A stretch of DNA of 12,130 nt, taken from positions 1-12,130 of the forward strand of contig JAUWMD010000046.1 in NCBI GenBank assembly GCA_030613345.1, read 5' to 3'. Under the pieces are notes generated by a model. It saw only the letters and a program-made list of their open reading frames with translations, was not told the origin of the DNA and ran no database searches. A program made the translations under genes and the position numbers. This document shows positions 1 through 7,485 of this stretch, piece after piece. The stretch comes from Candidatus Krumholzibacteriota bacterium (GTDB taxonomy: Bacteria > Krumholzibacteriota > Krumholzibacteriia > Krumholzibacteriales > Krumholzibacteriaceae). How positions within the stretch are numbered: the first letter of the stretch is position 1; each line of letters starts with the position of its first letter.

Positions 1-617
1 ACGTCGACAAGGCGGTGAAGCTCACCGGTAATTGCGCCTTCTGCGGGCACAACCACGACCTGAACACGCCGGTGGGAACGAAGCCGAACGGATGCGTGGC
101 ATTCCATCTCCCCTCGGGGAACCTGCCTGGCGTGACGAGCACGGGGGATCTCGTCAAGACACAGGGATCGGCGGACGTTATCGGCGATCCGCAGCCGATC
201 GATGATGACGCTGGCAACCCGTTCTATACCCTCGCCGAGGTGCTCGGGCTCTCCGACGCCGAGGTGGCCAGTATCCTCGCCAGGGCGGACAATACGTCGA
301 TCGTCGCTCCCCTCGATGGCATCACCTACATTCAGGGCAATGCGAATATAAACAGCAACCTGGTCGGCGAGGGACTCCTGTACGTCACCGGAGATCTGGA
401 CGCTGCAGGCAGCTTCATCTATACGGGGCTGATCTACGTCGAAGGGGACGTTCACTTCACCGGTACGCCGTGGATCCTCGGATCGATGATCGTACGCGGC
501 ACGTCCGACTTCAACTTCAGCGCCGGTAACGCGGCCGTGCTCTACAGCAAGGACTCGATCACGAACGTCCTGAGCGGCATTATGCCGTGCATCGTGCTGT
601 CGTGGAGGGAGATGTAG
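1..617 (+). CDS. PilX-like type IV pilus assembly/tip protein, 3' part (5' end outside window)
   Basis: The frame is open from base 3 to the TAG at 615-617, giving about 204 residues. The GTG at 15 has no ribosome site and the frame runs on to the left edge, so I treat this as the C-terminal part of a longer protein. The second half (from about 'DGITYIQGNANIN') is made of short alternating strands with Gly/Asn turns, such as 'GLIYVEGDVHFTG', suggesting a right-handed beta-helix. It ends 'IVLSWREM', an ending I associate with large PilX-type pilus proteins that have an N-terminal pilin helix and a beta-rich C-terminal region (established family pattern from memory; no search was run). The likely role is a minor pilin or pilus-tip component at the cell surface. 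Odd feature: the Cys/His-rich stretch CAFCGHNHD near the left edge. The family call is moderate; the reading frame is secure. Confidence 0.6.
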   Translation, partial: VDKAVKLTGNCAFCGHNHDLNTPVGTKPNGCVAFHLPSGNLPGVTSTGDLVKTQGSADVIGDPQPIDDDAGNPFYTLAEVLGLSDAEVASILARADNTSIVAPLDGITYIQGNANINSNLVGEGLLYVTGDLDAAGSFIYTGLIYVEGDVHFTGTPWILGSMIVRGTSDFNFSAGNAAVLYSKDSITNVLSGIMPCIVLSWREM

Positions 618-653
618 TCAAATCTGCTGACAGCCTGAATCAAGAGATCAACA

Positions 654-684
654 GCCCGTCGCCGGTTCGCCGGCGGCGGGCTTT
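654..684 (+). terminator. Rho-independent terminator with UUCG loop
   Basis: The arm at 654-665 (GCCCGTCGCCGG) pairs with 670-681 (CCGGCGGCGGGC) over 12 bp, with a single T-G wobble. It is closed by the tetraloop TTCG at 666-669 and followed by TTT at 682-684. It lies 37 bp after the stop of the pilus gene and upstream of the msrAB promoter region, so it separates the two transcription units. The T-tract is short but the stem is very stable. Confidence 0.8.
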
Positions 685-749
685 CTGCATCGATGCCGGC
701 GGCAGGTACCGGCCCTGAATCCGCGCAATCCCTTGTCCCCGCGATAATA

Positions 750-772
750 TATTACTAATGTTATAAGTAATA
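750..772 (+). promoter_or_regulatory. AT-rich dyad in the msrAB promoter region, candidate operator
   Basis: TATTACT (750-756) and AGTAATA (766-772) are perfect inverted repeats. The inner bases also pair except for one A-A mismatch (757/765), giving a near-palindrome of 23 bp in an AT-rich patch of an otherwise GC-rich window. Possible -10 elements lie in or next to it (GATAAT 743-748, TATAAG 762-767), but I could not find a matching -35. The dyad ends 27 bp before the msrAB start codon. Dyads of this size and composition are typical of dimeric repressors, including the Fur/PerR family. The link to redox control is inferred from the downstream gene. Confidence 0.5.
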
Positions 773-799
773 ATGGCGCCGCCGAAAGGACGGTATGAT

Positions 800-1918
800 A
801 TGAAGCGGATATTCTCTGTCGGAACGACGACCGGTTTAGTGATCTTACTGTTGATGCCGGGTATGATCGGCCGGGGAGCGGAGGCGAAAATGGACTCGAA
901 CAGAAATACGGATAACATTGCAGTAGCGACATTCGCCGGGGGATGCTTCTGGTGCATAGAGGCGGATTTCGAGGAAATACCCGGCGTTCTCGAGGCCGTA
1001 TCGGGATATACAGGCGGATATTCAGAGAATCCCTCCTATAAGGAAGTATGCTCCGGGACAACCGGGCATGCCGAGGCGATCCGGGTACGGTACGATCCGT
1101 CTCTTACGACATACGCGGAGCTGCTCAAGTTCTTCTGGCGCCACATCGATCCGACAGACGCCGGCGGGCAGTTCGTCGACCGCGGGTCGCAGTACCGGAG
1201 CGCGATCTTCTGTCACGACGAAGAGCAGAAGCGTCTCGCGGAGCTGTCGAAGGAAGCGCTGGCAGGATCTGGCGTTTTCGATAAGCCAGTTGCTACAGAA
1301 ATCAGTATGGCGACGAGGTTTTACCCGGCGGAGGACTACCACCAGGGATACTTCAAGAGCTGCCCCGTCCAGTACGGGGCGTACCGGGCCGGGTCGGGCA
1401 GGGACGGATTTCTCGAGGGCGCCTGGGACGCAGAATCGGTCGGCCGGTTCGAGGCGGAGTTCGACAATTCCGTCGGCGCCGTTTATTCGAGACCTGACGA
1501 ATCGTCCCTGAAAGAAAAACTCACCCCCGAGCAGTACCGTGTGATCCGGCAGTGCGGCACAGAGCCGCCCTTCCAGAACGAGTTCTGGAACAACAAGCGT
1601 GAAGGCATATACGTCGACGTGGTGAGCGGTGAGCCCTTGTTCAGCTCGCTGGCGAAGTACGACTCCGGCTCGGGCTGGCCGAGCTTCTTCCGGCCCCTCG
1701 AGCCCGACAACATCGTTGAGAAGAAGGATGACGGCCACGGCATGACACGCACCGAGGTCAGAAGCGCCCGCGGCGATTCGCACCTCGGCCACGTCTTTTC
1801 CGACGGTCCCGATCCGACAGGCCTGCGGTACTGTATCAACTCGGCGTCGCTGCGATTCATACCCAGAGAGGATCTCGAGAAGGAAGGGTACGGGAAGTAC
1901 CTGAAGATCTTCGACTGA
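800..1918 (+). CDS. msrAB: Exported bifunctional methionine sulfoxide reductase MsrA-MsrB
   Basis: Reduces both the S (MsrA) and R (MsrB) epimers of methionine sulfoxide in oxidised proteins. I chose ATG 800 (372 residues) over the in-frame ATG at 773 because AAAGGA (785-790) sits 9 nt upstream and the product then begins with a clean signal peptide (MKR, a hydrophobic core at about 11-22, then GAEA near 29). That places the enzyme in the periplasm or on the envelope. MsrA domain, about 40-210: catalytic motif GGCFWC with Cys49, plus VCSGTTGHAE and YPAEDYHQGYF. MsrB domain, about 240-368: GTEPPF, SGSGWPSF, HLGHVFSDGP and catalytic Cys345 in RYCINSASLRF. It lacks the two zinc-binding CxxC pairs of many MsrBs. 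The resolving cysteine of the PilB-type enzyme (SGCGWPSF) is Ser291 here; Cys252 in QCGTEPPF may replace it. The order A then B is that of Neisseria PilB and streptococcal MsrAB, without the thioredoxin-like domain of PilB. It is transcribed alone and converges on the phosphodiesterase gene. Confidence 0.95.
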   Translation: MKRIFSVGTTTGLVILLLMPGMIGRGAEAKMDSNRNTDNIAVATFAGGCFWCIEADFEEIPGVLEAVSGYTGGYSENPSYKEVCSGTTGHAEAIRVRYDPSLTTYAELLKFFWRHIDPTDAGGQFVDRGSQYRSAIFCHDEEQKRLAELSKEALAGSGVFDKPVATEISMATRFYPAEDYHQGYFKSCPVQYGAYRAGSGRDGFLEGAWDAESVGRFEAEFDNSVGAVYSRPDESSLKEKLTPEQYRVIRQCGTEPPFQNEFWNNKREGIYVDVVSGEPLFSSLAKYDSGSGWPSFFRPLEPDNIVEKKDDGHGMTRTEVRSARGDSHLGHVFSDGPDPTGLRYCINSASLRFIPREDLEKEGYGKYLKIFD

Positions 1919-1950
1919 TCTGCCGGACGGGCGATCTGTCCTGGAGGGAT

Positions 1951-3573
1951 CTATCTGACGATGATGAACTTACCGGTGAGCGCCTTCCCGGGCGTCGTCA
2001 GCGAATAGAAATATACTCCGGACCGGAGCCCGCTCATTCTCAGAGGCACTCCGAAATGTCCCTTCTGCATCACGCCCAGCCCCACGCTGCTGACCCTGCG
2101 CCCGAGTGCGTTGTAGACGAACAGGCTCACCGGGCCGGCCGACTCGATCGAGAAGAAGAGCCTCGACGAGCCCGTGACTGGATTGGGTCTGACGATTGTA
2201 CGGGAGTCCCAGGTCCTGTCCGATTCCCCCACGGCAGTCGTACTGTTGACGAGTACTGAGATCCTGTCGGTAGAAGCCAGGCCGTCGGCGCCTGACGCCC
2301 TCACGGTGAGCACGCGGATACCCAGAGGCAGTCCATCAATCGAATGGGACCACGGAGCCGACAAGTCCTCTCCGATCCTGGCCTGGTCCATGAAGAATTC
2401 CACCTTCGATATGTCGTTCCCCGAAAAGGCGTCGACCTCGATTACGACCGGATCGCCCGGCCCGTATTCCGAGCCGTCCACGGGAGAGGTTATCGTGACG
2501 GAAGGGAGTGTTACCCCGGTGGTGACAACGAGGTCCTGCTCGGACGATATCGTCGAGCCCGGTACAGGGGGAAGGCCGAGCAGGCTGCTCGCGAGGTTTG
2601 CCGCCTCGCCGTTCCTGACCGGTGGCGGGGCCGTGTCACAGGGGAGCCATCCTGTTCCAGGATCGAGCCTGGAAACGGGATTCAGCATGTATATATCGGC
2701 GCCGGCAGGTATGCCCGGGCCCCATGTGTGAAACTGTATCGTGTAGTTGAACGGGTTGGCCGGATCGCTGTGGTCCGTCCCGGTGCCGCCGTGGTCGGCG
2801 GTCACGATAACGATTGTTGTGCCGGAGAGGACTGGATCTCTTTCGACCGCTTCCAGCACCCTGCCGATGGCCACGTCGATGCGAATCACCGAGTCGAGGT
2901 ATTCGGCGCTCTTCCATCCATAGGCATGACTGTCCGAATCGGGGTCGCGCAGGTGAAGAAGGGTGTATATCGGTTTAGTGGAATCGAGCAGTGACAGGAA
3001 CGAGTCAACGAGCGCCGAGGTGTTCCACAAACACAAATAATTGTCGATCTTGTCTCTGCCGTTGTCTTCACCTGTTGTGTCAGGAGCTCCGTTGACCGCG
3101 TCCCAGCTCCTGTCGAAGAGGGTGAACTTGTCCTTGCCGGTGTATAGAGCGGTCGTTAGGCCGAAATCGTGAACCACGTCGAATATGCCCGTGACATACG
3201 AGCCGTGGGCGTCCTCTATCGTTCCGCCTCCGTCTGAATTGAACGAGACGCCGTGCCCGTCGGGGCCGAGTGCGGCGCGGCCTGTCATCTGGCAGGCGTG
3301 GTTGGGAAGCGTATTTGTGAAATCGCAGTCGGTGCGGGCATTCAGCGTGTATGCTCCCTCGACCATCAGCCGGTGGAAGTTCGGGCATAGCAGGGGCCCG
3401 AGAGCGGTCACCGCGTCGGGCCTCAGCCCGTCGACGCTGATATGAATAACATGGGCGACAGGTTGCGGATACGCTTCCAGCGGGAATATGCAGGCCAGCG
3501 CCGATGCCGCGATGACCGGGAGCAGTCTTCGCTTCCCCGCTTCGAATGTCCGTTGAATACTCAATGTGTTCAT
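1951..3573 (-). CDS. Exported alkaline-phosphatase-superfamily phosphodiesterase (nucleotide pyrophosphatase type) with sorting tail
   Basis: 540 residues; probably hydrolyses phosphodiester or phosphate-ester substrates outside the cytoplasm. An N-terminal signal segment (about 15-37, RRLLPVIAASALACIF) is followed by a catalytic domain, about 40-345. Metal and catalytic residues fit the NPP family: Asp48 in SVDGLRPD, nucleophile Thr88 in NTLPNH, Asp212 and His216 in DPDSDSHAYGW, Asp260-His261 in VTADHGG, and possibly His282. The sulfatase motif CxPxR is absent, so this is not a sulfatase. An Ig-like domain (about 357-443, SVTITSPVDGSEYGPGD) and a C-terminal tail (about 462-540, NPVTGSSRLFFSI ... 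GVYFYSL ... GKFIIVR) follow. The tail matches type IX secretion/FlgD-like sorting domains, so surface display or release is likely. An in-frame stop four codons upstream fixes the start at ATG 3573, which has no Shine-Dalgarno site. It lies 59 bp downstream of the P-type ATPase on the same strand, with its own TATAAT. The exact substrate cannot be told. Confidence 0.9.
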   Translation of the reverse strand: MNTLSIQRTFEAGKRRLLPVIAASALACIFPLEAYPQPVAHVIHISVDGLRPDAVTALGPLLCPNFHRLMVEGAYTLNARTDCDFTNTLPNHACQMTGRAALGPDGHGVSFNSDGGGTIEDAHGSYVTGIFDVVHDFGLTTALYTGKDKFTLFDRSWDAVNGAPDTTGEDNGRDKIDNYLCLWNTSALVDSFLSLLDSTKPIYTLLHLRDPDSDSHAYGWKSAEYLDSVIRIDVAIGRVLEAVERDPVLSGTTIVIVTADHGGTGTDHSDPANPFNYTIQFHTWGPGIPAGADIYMLNPVSRLDPGTGWLPCDTAPPPVRNGEAANLASSLLGLPPVPGSTISSEQDLVVTTGVTLPSVTITSPVDGSEYGPGDPVVIEVDAFSGNDISKVEFFMDQARIGEDLSAPWSHSIDGLPLGIRVLTVRASGADGLASTDRISVLVNSTTAVGESDRTWDSRTIVRPNPVTGSSRLFFSIESAGPVSLFVYNALGRRVSSVGLGVMQKGHFGVPLRMSGLRSGVYFYSLTTPGKALTGKFIIVR

Positions 3574-3581
3574 TGCGACTG

Positions 3582-3587
3582 ATTATA
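3582..3587 (-). promoter_or_regulatory. Consensus -10 element placing transcription start at the phosphodiesterase ATG
   Basis: The minus strand reads TATAAT here, with 8 nt between it and the ATG (3571-3573). A sigma70-type start site 6-8 nt downstream of the -10 would fall at the start codon itself, giving a leaderless or nearly leaderless transcript. No purine-rich ribosome site lies in the interval. No convincing -35 is seen at 17 bp. Confidence 0.5.
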
Positions 3588-3632
3588 ACATATGGCGCAA
3601 CTCCGAAACACTCATCGCGGGGCACCCGGGGG

Positions 3633-6407
3633 TTAACTGCCGCGCAGCCTCTTGAAGAGCTTGAGGATCTCGAAGGCGACGAGGAAGACGCCGGCAGCCC
3701 CGAGAACGTATGTCCAGTCCTCCAGGCCCGGCGGATAGAACCTGAGGAAATCCCGCACCCACGGCAGGTAGATCGCCAGCAGTATCAGCCCGATCGATCC
3801 GAGGATCGAGAGGAGCAGGATCCTGTTCGAAAAAAAGTTCGTATTAAATATCGATTTCTTCTCATACCGGCGCGAGAGGATATTGACGAACTGGCAGAAC
3901 CCGATCGTGAGGTATGTCACCGTCGCAGCCCGTGCGTAGAGGATGGCGAGGGATGGATCGATCTTTCCCGTTTCCTCGAGCACTGTGAATGTCACGCCGT
4001 GGCGCACCATGAACAGCGCGTAGTTGGCGAACGCGAGGACGCCGATCAGTATTCCGAGAAAGATGATCTCCATGGAATTCCCGCGATTGAGTATGTGATC
4101 GTTCGGGTCGCGCGGAACGGTCTTCATCACGTCATCGGGTGGCGGGTCGTAGGTGAGGAAGGTAAGCGGCATGATCTCGGCGAGCAGGTCGATCGCGAGT
4201 ATCTGGATTGCGAGGATCGGGATCGCCCAGCCGCGCATAGCGACACCGGTCAGGCCGAGGAGTACCACCACGAGCTCGGCGGCGTTCGTCGTCATCGACG
4301 CGAGGCCCGTCTTCTTCAGGTTTCGGTAGATCGTCCGCCCCTCGCGGACCGCGTCGACCAGCGTGGGGAAGGAATCGTCGAGAAGGACGAGCTCCGATGC
4401 CTCCTTCGCCACATCGGTGCCTATCCTGCCCATCGCCACGCCGATGTCGGCCTTTCGAAGGGCCGGGGCGTCGTTGACGCCGTCGCCCGTGACGGCCACC
4501 ACCTCCCCGCTTTCCATGAGCAGGTCGACGATCCGCAGCTTGTCCTCGGGATCGACCCTCGAGAATATGAGCGACTGCTCTTTCTCCATCACCGCCGTCA
4601 GCTTCCCGTCGTCCATCTTCTTCAGCTCGCTGCCGGCGATGACGGGGGACGGATGGCCGCCCGCGTCGAGACCGATCTCGTTCCCTATCGCCTGGGCGGT
4701 GATCGCGTGATCGCCCGTCATGATGAATGTTCTGATGCCTGCATCGTGGCACTGCTCCATCGCCTCGCTTACACCCTCGCGCGGGGGGTCGATCATACCG
4801 ACGAGGCCGAGAAATGTGACGTCTTTCTCTACCTCTTCCATCACGTAATCCCTGCCGTCGGCCTCGAGCGGCCGGCAGGCTATGGAGAGGACGCGGAGGG
4901 CCTGGCCGGAAAACTCGTCGGCGATCGAACTTATCTCCTCGCGGTCGGCGTCGGTGATCGGTTCGGGTTTTCCGTCGCGGTAGATGTGCCTGCTGATCGC
5001 CAGCACGCTGTCGGTGGCTCCCTTCATCGCGAGCTGTTCGCGTTCGCCGAATTGCCGCACCGAGCTCATCAGCTTGCGCTCTGAATCGAAGGGGAACTCC
5101 TTGAGCTCCGGGTTCTCCTCGTCCTCCGTCGGCGAGCGGGTGCCGAGCTTGGTCGACATCGTGACCAGCGCTGCCTCGGTCGGGTCGCCGACCGGGTACC
5201 AACCGTGGTGGTCCTCGTCCGGTTCGTGAATCTCGGCGTTTGAAGCCATCGTCGCCGCGTCCATCATGATCTCTATCTCGTCGATACCGGCCTGGTCTAT
5301 GGCATTGCCCGACTCGTCGAGGAGCTGTCCCTCGGGCTCGTAACCAGTGCCCGTCATCGAGTACCGCTTTCCGTTGAACCAGATCACCGTGACGGTCATC
5401 TCGTTCTTCGTCAATGTGCCGGTCTTGTCGGTACTGATGACGCTCGTCGAGCCGAGCGTCTCTACCGACGGCAGGCTCTTCACCACTGCGTTCTTATCAG
5501 CGAGCCTCTTGCTCGTCGTCGACATCGCAACGGTGACCTGTGCGGGAAGGGCCTGCGGGACGAGGGCCACTGCGATACCGAGTGCGAGGACCATGCTCGT
5601 CATCAGCGTGAACCCCTGCCAGAGCGCGATCCCAAACAGCGCGCCGCCGATAACGACGACGGTGATCGTGAGCCACTTCGCCAGCGACCCGAGCTCGCGC
5701 TCGAGGGGAGACGGAGTCTCCTCGGTCTCCTGCGTCATCCCGGCGATCTTTCCCATCTCGGTGTCCATGCCGGTCCGCACGACGACGCCTGTGGCGCTGC
5801 CCGACGTTACCGTCGTCCCCGTGAAGGCCATGTTGTCGCGGTCGCCGATGACGCTCGCTTCCTTTATTACGTTGGATGTCTTGCCCTGCGGCATCGACTC
5901 GCCGGTCAGGGCGAAGTCTTCGGTCCGGAGATCGAACGACTCGATCACCCTCAGGTCGGCGGGGATCTTGTCGCCCGCCTCGAGCTGCACAATGTCTCCC
6001 GGGACGAGCTTCACCTGTGCGATCTCGGCCATCTCTCCGCCGCGCATCACCTTGGCGGGGGACTGTATGAGGTTCTTGAGGCTGTCGAGGATACGGCTGA
6101 CCTTGTATTCCTGAGCGAAGCCGATTATCGCGTTGATCATCACGATGACGACCATGACGAAGCCGTCCCTGTACGAGCCGATCACGAACGATACGGCCGC
6201 GGCGACTATCAGGACGATTACGAGCAGGTCCTTGAACTGGGAGAGGAAGATGAGCCATCTGGGCATGCTGATCTCGGCGGCCAGCTCGTTGGGGCCCGCC
6301 TCGGCGAGCCTCTTCTCCGCTTCCTCCGTCGTAAGCCCCTTCTCGCTCGTGCCCAGGTCGGCGAATATCTCTTCGGCGGTCATCTGGTAATATTTCTTGT
6401 CGCTCAT
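3633..6407 (-). CDS. Cation-translocating P-type ATPase (P2 class, Ca2+/monovalent-cation type)
   Basis: 924 residues, full length for the P2 class: cation N-domain (1-50), about ten membrane segments (M1-M2 about 52-97, M3-M4 about 245-290, M5-M6 about 700-750, M7-M10 about 778-914) and three cytoplasmic domains. Visible motifs are TGES (168-171, actuator), phosphorylated Asp327 in DKTGTLTKNE, KGA (462-464, nucleotide site), MTGDH (563-567) and GDGVNDAPAL (641-650). It pumps a cation across the inner membrane using ATP. Ion-site residues are mixed. M4 has VPQALP (Gln285) where SERCA-type Ca2+ pumps have PEGLP. M5 has Asn708 and Glu711 as in SERCA. M6 has Asp740, Ala743 and Glu744 where SERCA has Asn, Thr and Asp. 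The ion is therefore uncertain and I give no gene symbol. An AGGAG sits 13 nt upstream of ATG 6407. The gene diverges from the LRR operon and precedes the phosphodiesterase gene by 59 bp. Long open frames on its opposite strand are compositional shadows. Confidence 0.95.
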   Translation of the reverse strand: MSDKKYYQMTAEEIFADLGTSEKGLTTEEAEKRLAEAGPNELAAEISMPRWLIFLSQFKDLLVIVLIVAAAVSFVIGSYRDGFVMVVIVMINAIIGFAQEYKVSRILDSLKNLIQSPAKVMRGGEMAEIAQVKLVPGDIVQLEAGDKIPADLRVIESFDLRTEDFALTGESMPQGKTSNVIKEASVIGDRDNMAFTGTTVTSGSATGVVVRTGMDTEMGKIAGMTQETEETPSPLERELGSLAKWLTITVVVIGGALFGIALWQGFTLMTSMVLALGIAVALVPQALPAQVTVAMSTTSKRLADKNAVVKSLPSVETLGSTSVISTDKTGTLTKNEMTVTVIWFNGKRYSMTGTGYEPEGQLLDESGNAIDQAGIDEIEIMMDAATMASNAEIHEPDEDHHGWYPVGDPTEAALVTMSTKLGTRSPTEDEENPELKEFPFDSERKLMSSVRQFGEREQLAMKGATDSVLAISRHIYRDGKPEPITDADREEISSIADEFSGQALRVLSIACRPLEADGRDYVMEEVEKDVTFLGLVGMIDPPREGVSEAMEQCHDAGIRTFIMTGDHAITAQAIGNEIGLDAGGHPSPVIAGSELKKMDDGKLTAVMEKEQSLIFSRVDPEDKLRIVDLLMESGEVVAVTGDGVNDAPALRKADIGVAMGRIGTDVAKEASELVLLDDSFPTLVDAVREGRTIYRNLKKTGLASMTTNAAELVVVLLGLTGVAMRGWAIPILAIQILAIDLLAEIMPLTFLTYDPPPDDVMKTVPRDPNDHILNRGNSMEIIFLGILIGVLAFANYALFMVRHGVTFTVLEETGKIDPSLAILYARAATVTYLTIGFCQFVNILSRRYEKKSIFNTNFFSNRILLLSILGSIGLILLAIYLPWVRDFLRFYPPGLEDWTYVLGAAGVFLVAFEILKLFKRLRGS

Positions 6408-6474
6408 ATGTCTGGACTTTCTCCTGTTAATGGTCGCTTCGCACGTTCCGGCCCGCCGGAATACGCGTTTGCCG

Positions 6475-6503
6475 AGAATAAATCCGCGGGTAGCGTTCTA
6501 CAA
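6475..6503 (-). promoter_or_regulatory. Candidate sigma70-like promoter for the P-type ATPase
   Basis: On the minus strand, TTGTAG (6503-6498) and TATTCT (6480-6475) are separated by exactly 17 bp. They match the consensus hexamers at three and four positions. A start near 6468 would leave a leader of about 60 nt containing the AGGAG (6425-6421). The position is sensible but the hexamers are weak. Confidence 0.3.
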
Positions 6504-6545
6504 GCGATTTGTCCGCCCGCCGCCGGAGGCCAGCGAATGCGCTCC

Positions 6546-6574
6546 TTGAACGTGAAACGATTATGCGCTAGTAT
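6546..6574 (+). promoter_or_regulatory. Candidate sigma70-like promoter of the LRR/radical SAM/OMP operon
   Basis: TTGAAC (6546-6551) and TAGTAT (6569-6574) are separated by 17 bp. Each matches the consensus at four of six positions. The predicted start near 6581 gives a short leader of about 29 nt carrying GAGAGGA (6595-6601) ahead of ATG 6610. I see no other good promoter before any of the four operon genes. Confidence 0.45.
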
Positions 6575-6609
6575 CTTGCGGGGATATTTCTGACGAGAGG
6601 AATCTATCT

Positions 6610-7485
6610 ATGACGGTATTGAGGCACACATGCATCGTTCTGGCGGCGGCCATGCTCGCGGTGGCCGCGCTGCCGGCCCTGTTTTTCTCGTGCGGCGGCG
6701 AAGAGACTGAATGGACCGAGTCGCTCGTCCACGACGCGCTGAAATCGTCCAACCCGGATTATGCGGGCGGCGCCCAGATGAGGATCTTCGGCGGCGAGGT
6801 GATGGCCCTGGGGCTCGAGGGGACGGGGATCGCCGATATTACACCGCTTTCGAAGATGGGCATCCGGATGCTCGACCTGAGGGGACTTGATATAACGGAC
6901 CTGTTGCCGATCCGGAAGCTCTCACTGTCCGAGCTCTATCTCGAGGGAACAAATGTCGCCGATCTCTCGCCTCTCCGCGGGATGCCCCTGGCAAAGCTCT
7001 ATCTGAACAACACGCAGGTCAGCGACATCACCCCGCTCCGGGGTATGCCGCTCGATATGCTCAACCTCTTCGGGACGAAGGTGACCGATCTCGGGCCCCT
7101 GGCCGGGATGCCCCTGAAGATGCTCTGGCTCAACGAGACACCCGTATCCGACATATCGCCGCTCGCGGGATTGCCGATTATCAGCCTGACCCTTCATCGC
7201 ACGCAGGTCTCGGACCTCTCGCCCCTGTCGGGCTCGGAGATAACGAGGCTGCATATAGCCGAAACGCCGGTGACCGATCTCACGCCCCTTACCGGCCTGC
7301 ATCTTACAAGGCTGATATTCTCGCCGCAGAATATTAAAAAGGGTATCGAGATACCGAGGGGCATGGATACGATATTCGAGATAGGCACGACCTTCGAGAT
7401 GATGATGCCGTCTCAGGCGTTCTGGAGGATGTTAGATGAGTTGCTCGGTGAAGCAGAGGATTCCGAGGGAGGCGGCGATGAGTGA
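6610..7485 (+). CDS. Leucine-rich-repeat lipoprotein
   Basis: 291 residues. A signal peptide with a hydrophobic core (about 8-26) ends at FFSC, where Cys28 is the likely lipidated residue, although the lipobox is weak with Phe at -3. Residues 67-234 are eight leucine-rich repeats of exactly 21 residues with no insertions. The pattern is LxLxxTxVxDLxPLxGMPLxx, for example starting LYLNNTQVSDITPLRGMPL at 130. The tail 235-291 (NIKKGIEIPRGMDTI ... MPSQAFWRML) resembles the tail that follows such repeats in planctomycete LRR proteins (recalled family pattern). The acidic C-terminal end is read through the start of the next gene. GAGG (6597-6600) lies 9 nt before the start. Such repeats usually bind proteins or peptides; the ligand is unknown. 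First gene of a four-gene run, overlapping the radical SAM gene by 8 bp, so translational coupling is likely. Confidence 0.85.
   Translation: MTVLRHTCIVLAAAMLAVAALPALFFSCGGEETEWTESLVHDALKSSNPDYAGGAQMRIFGGEVMALGLEGTGIADITPLSKMGIRMLDLRGLDITDLLPIRKLSLSELYLEGTNVADLSPLRGMPLAKLYLNNTQVSDITPLRGMPLDMLNLFGTKVTDLGPLAGMPLKMLWLNETPVSDISPLAGLPIISLTLHRTQVSDLSPLSGSEITRLHIAETPVTDLTPLTGLHLTRLIFSPQNIKKGIEIPRGMDTIFEIGTTFEMMMPSQAFWRMLDELLGEAEDSEGGGDE
6808..7311 (+). repeat. Eight in-frame 63-bp tandem repeats encoding LRRs
   Basis: The coding units are 63 bp long and tile 504 bp without any indel. They are degenerate in sequence, with recurring blocks such as GATCTCTCGCC and GGGATGCCCCTG. The exact phase suggests repeated unit duplication followed by divergence. 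Confidence 0.85.

Noticed and set aside
773..799. Upstream ATG (773) as the msrAB start
   Set aside because: It has no ribosome site, lies next to the dyad and would add a charged extension before a good signal peptide. ATG 800 has AAAGGA at the right distance.
1022..1792. 256-codon minus-strand frame inside msrAB
   Set aside because: It is opposite the complete MsrA and MsrB domains, and its sequence shows no domain.
1919..1950. Terminator between the convergent msrAB and phosphodiesterase genes
   Set aside because: Only a 4-bp GGAC/GTCC stem is visible in the 32-bp gap, with no T-tract.
3546..5084. 512-codon plus-strand open frame across the ATPase gene
   Set aside because: It is antisense to a full-length P-type ATPase with all motifs. 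Its product is rich in Arg, Asp, Glu and His with no recognisable domain, typical of a GC-rich shadow frame.
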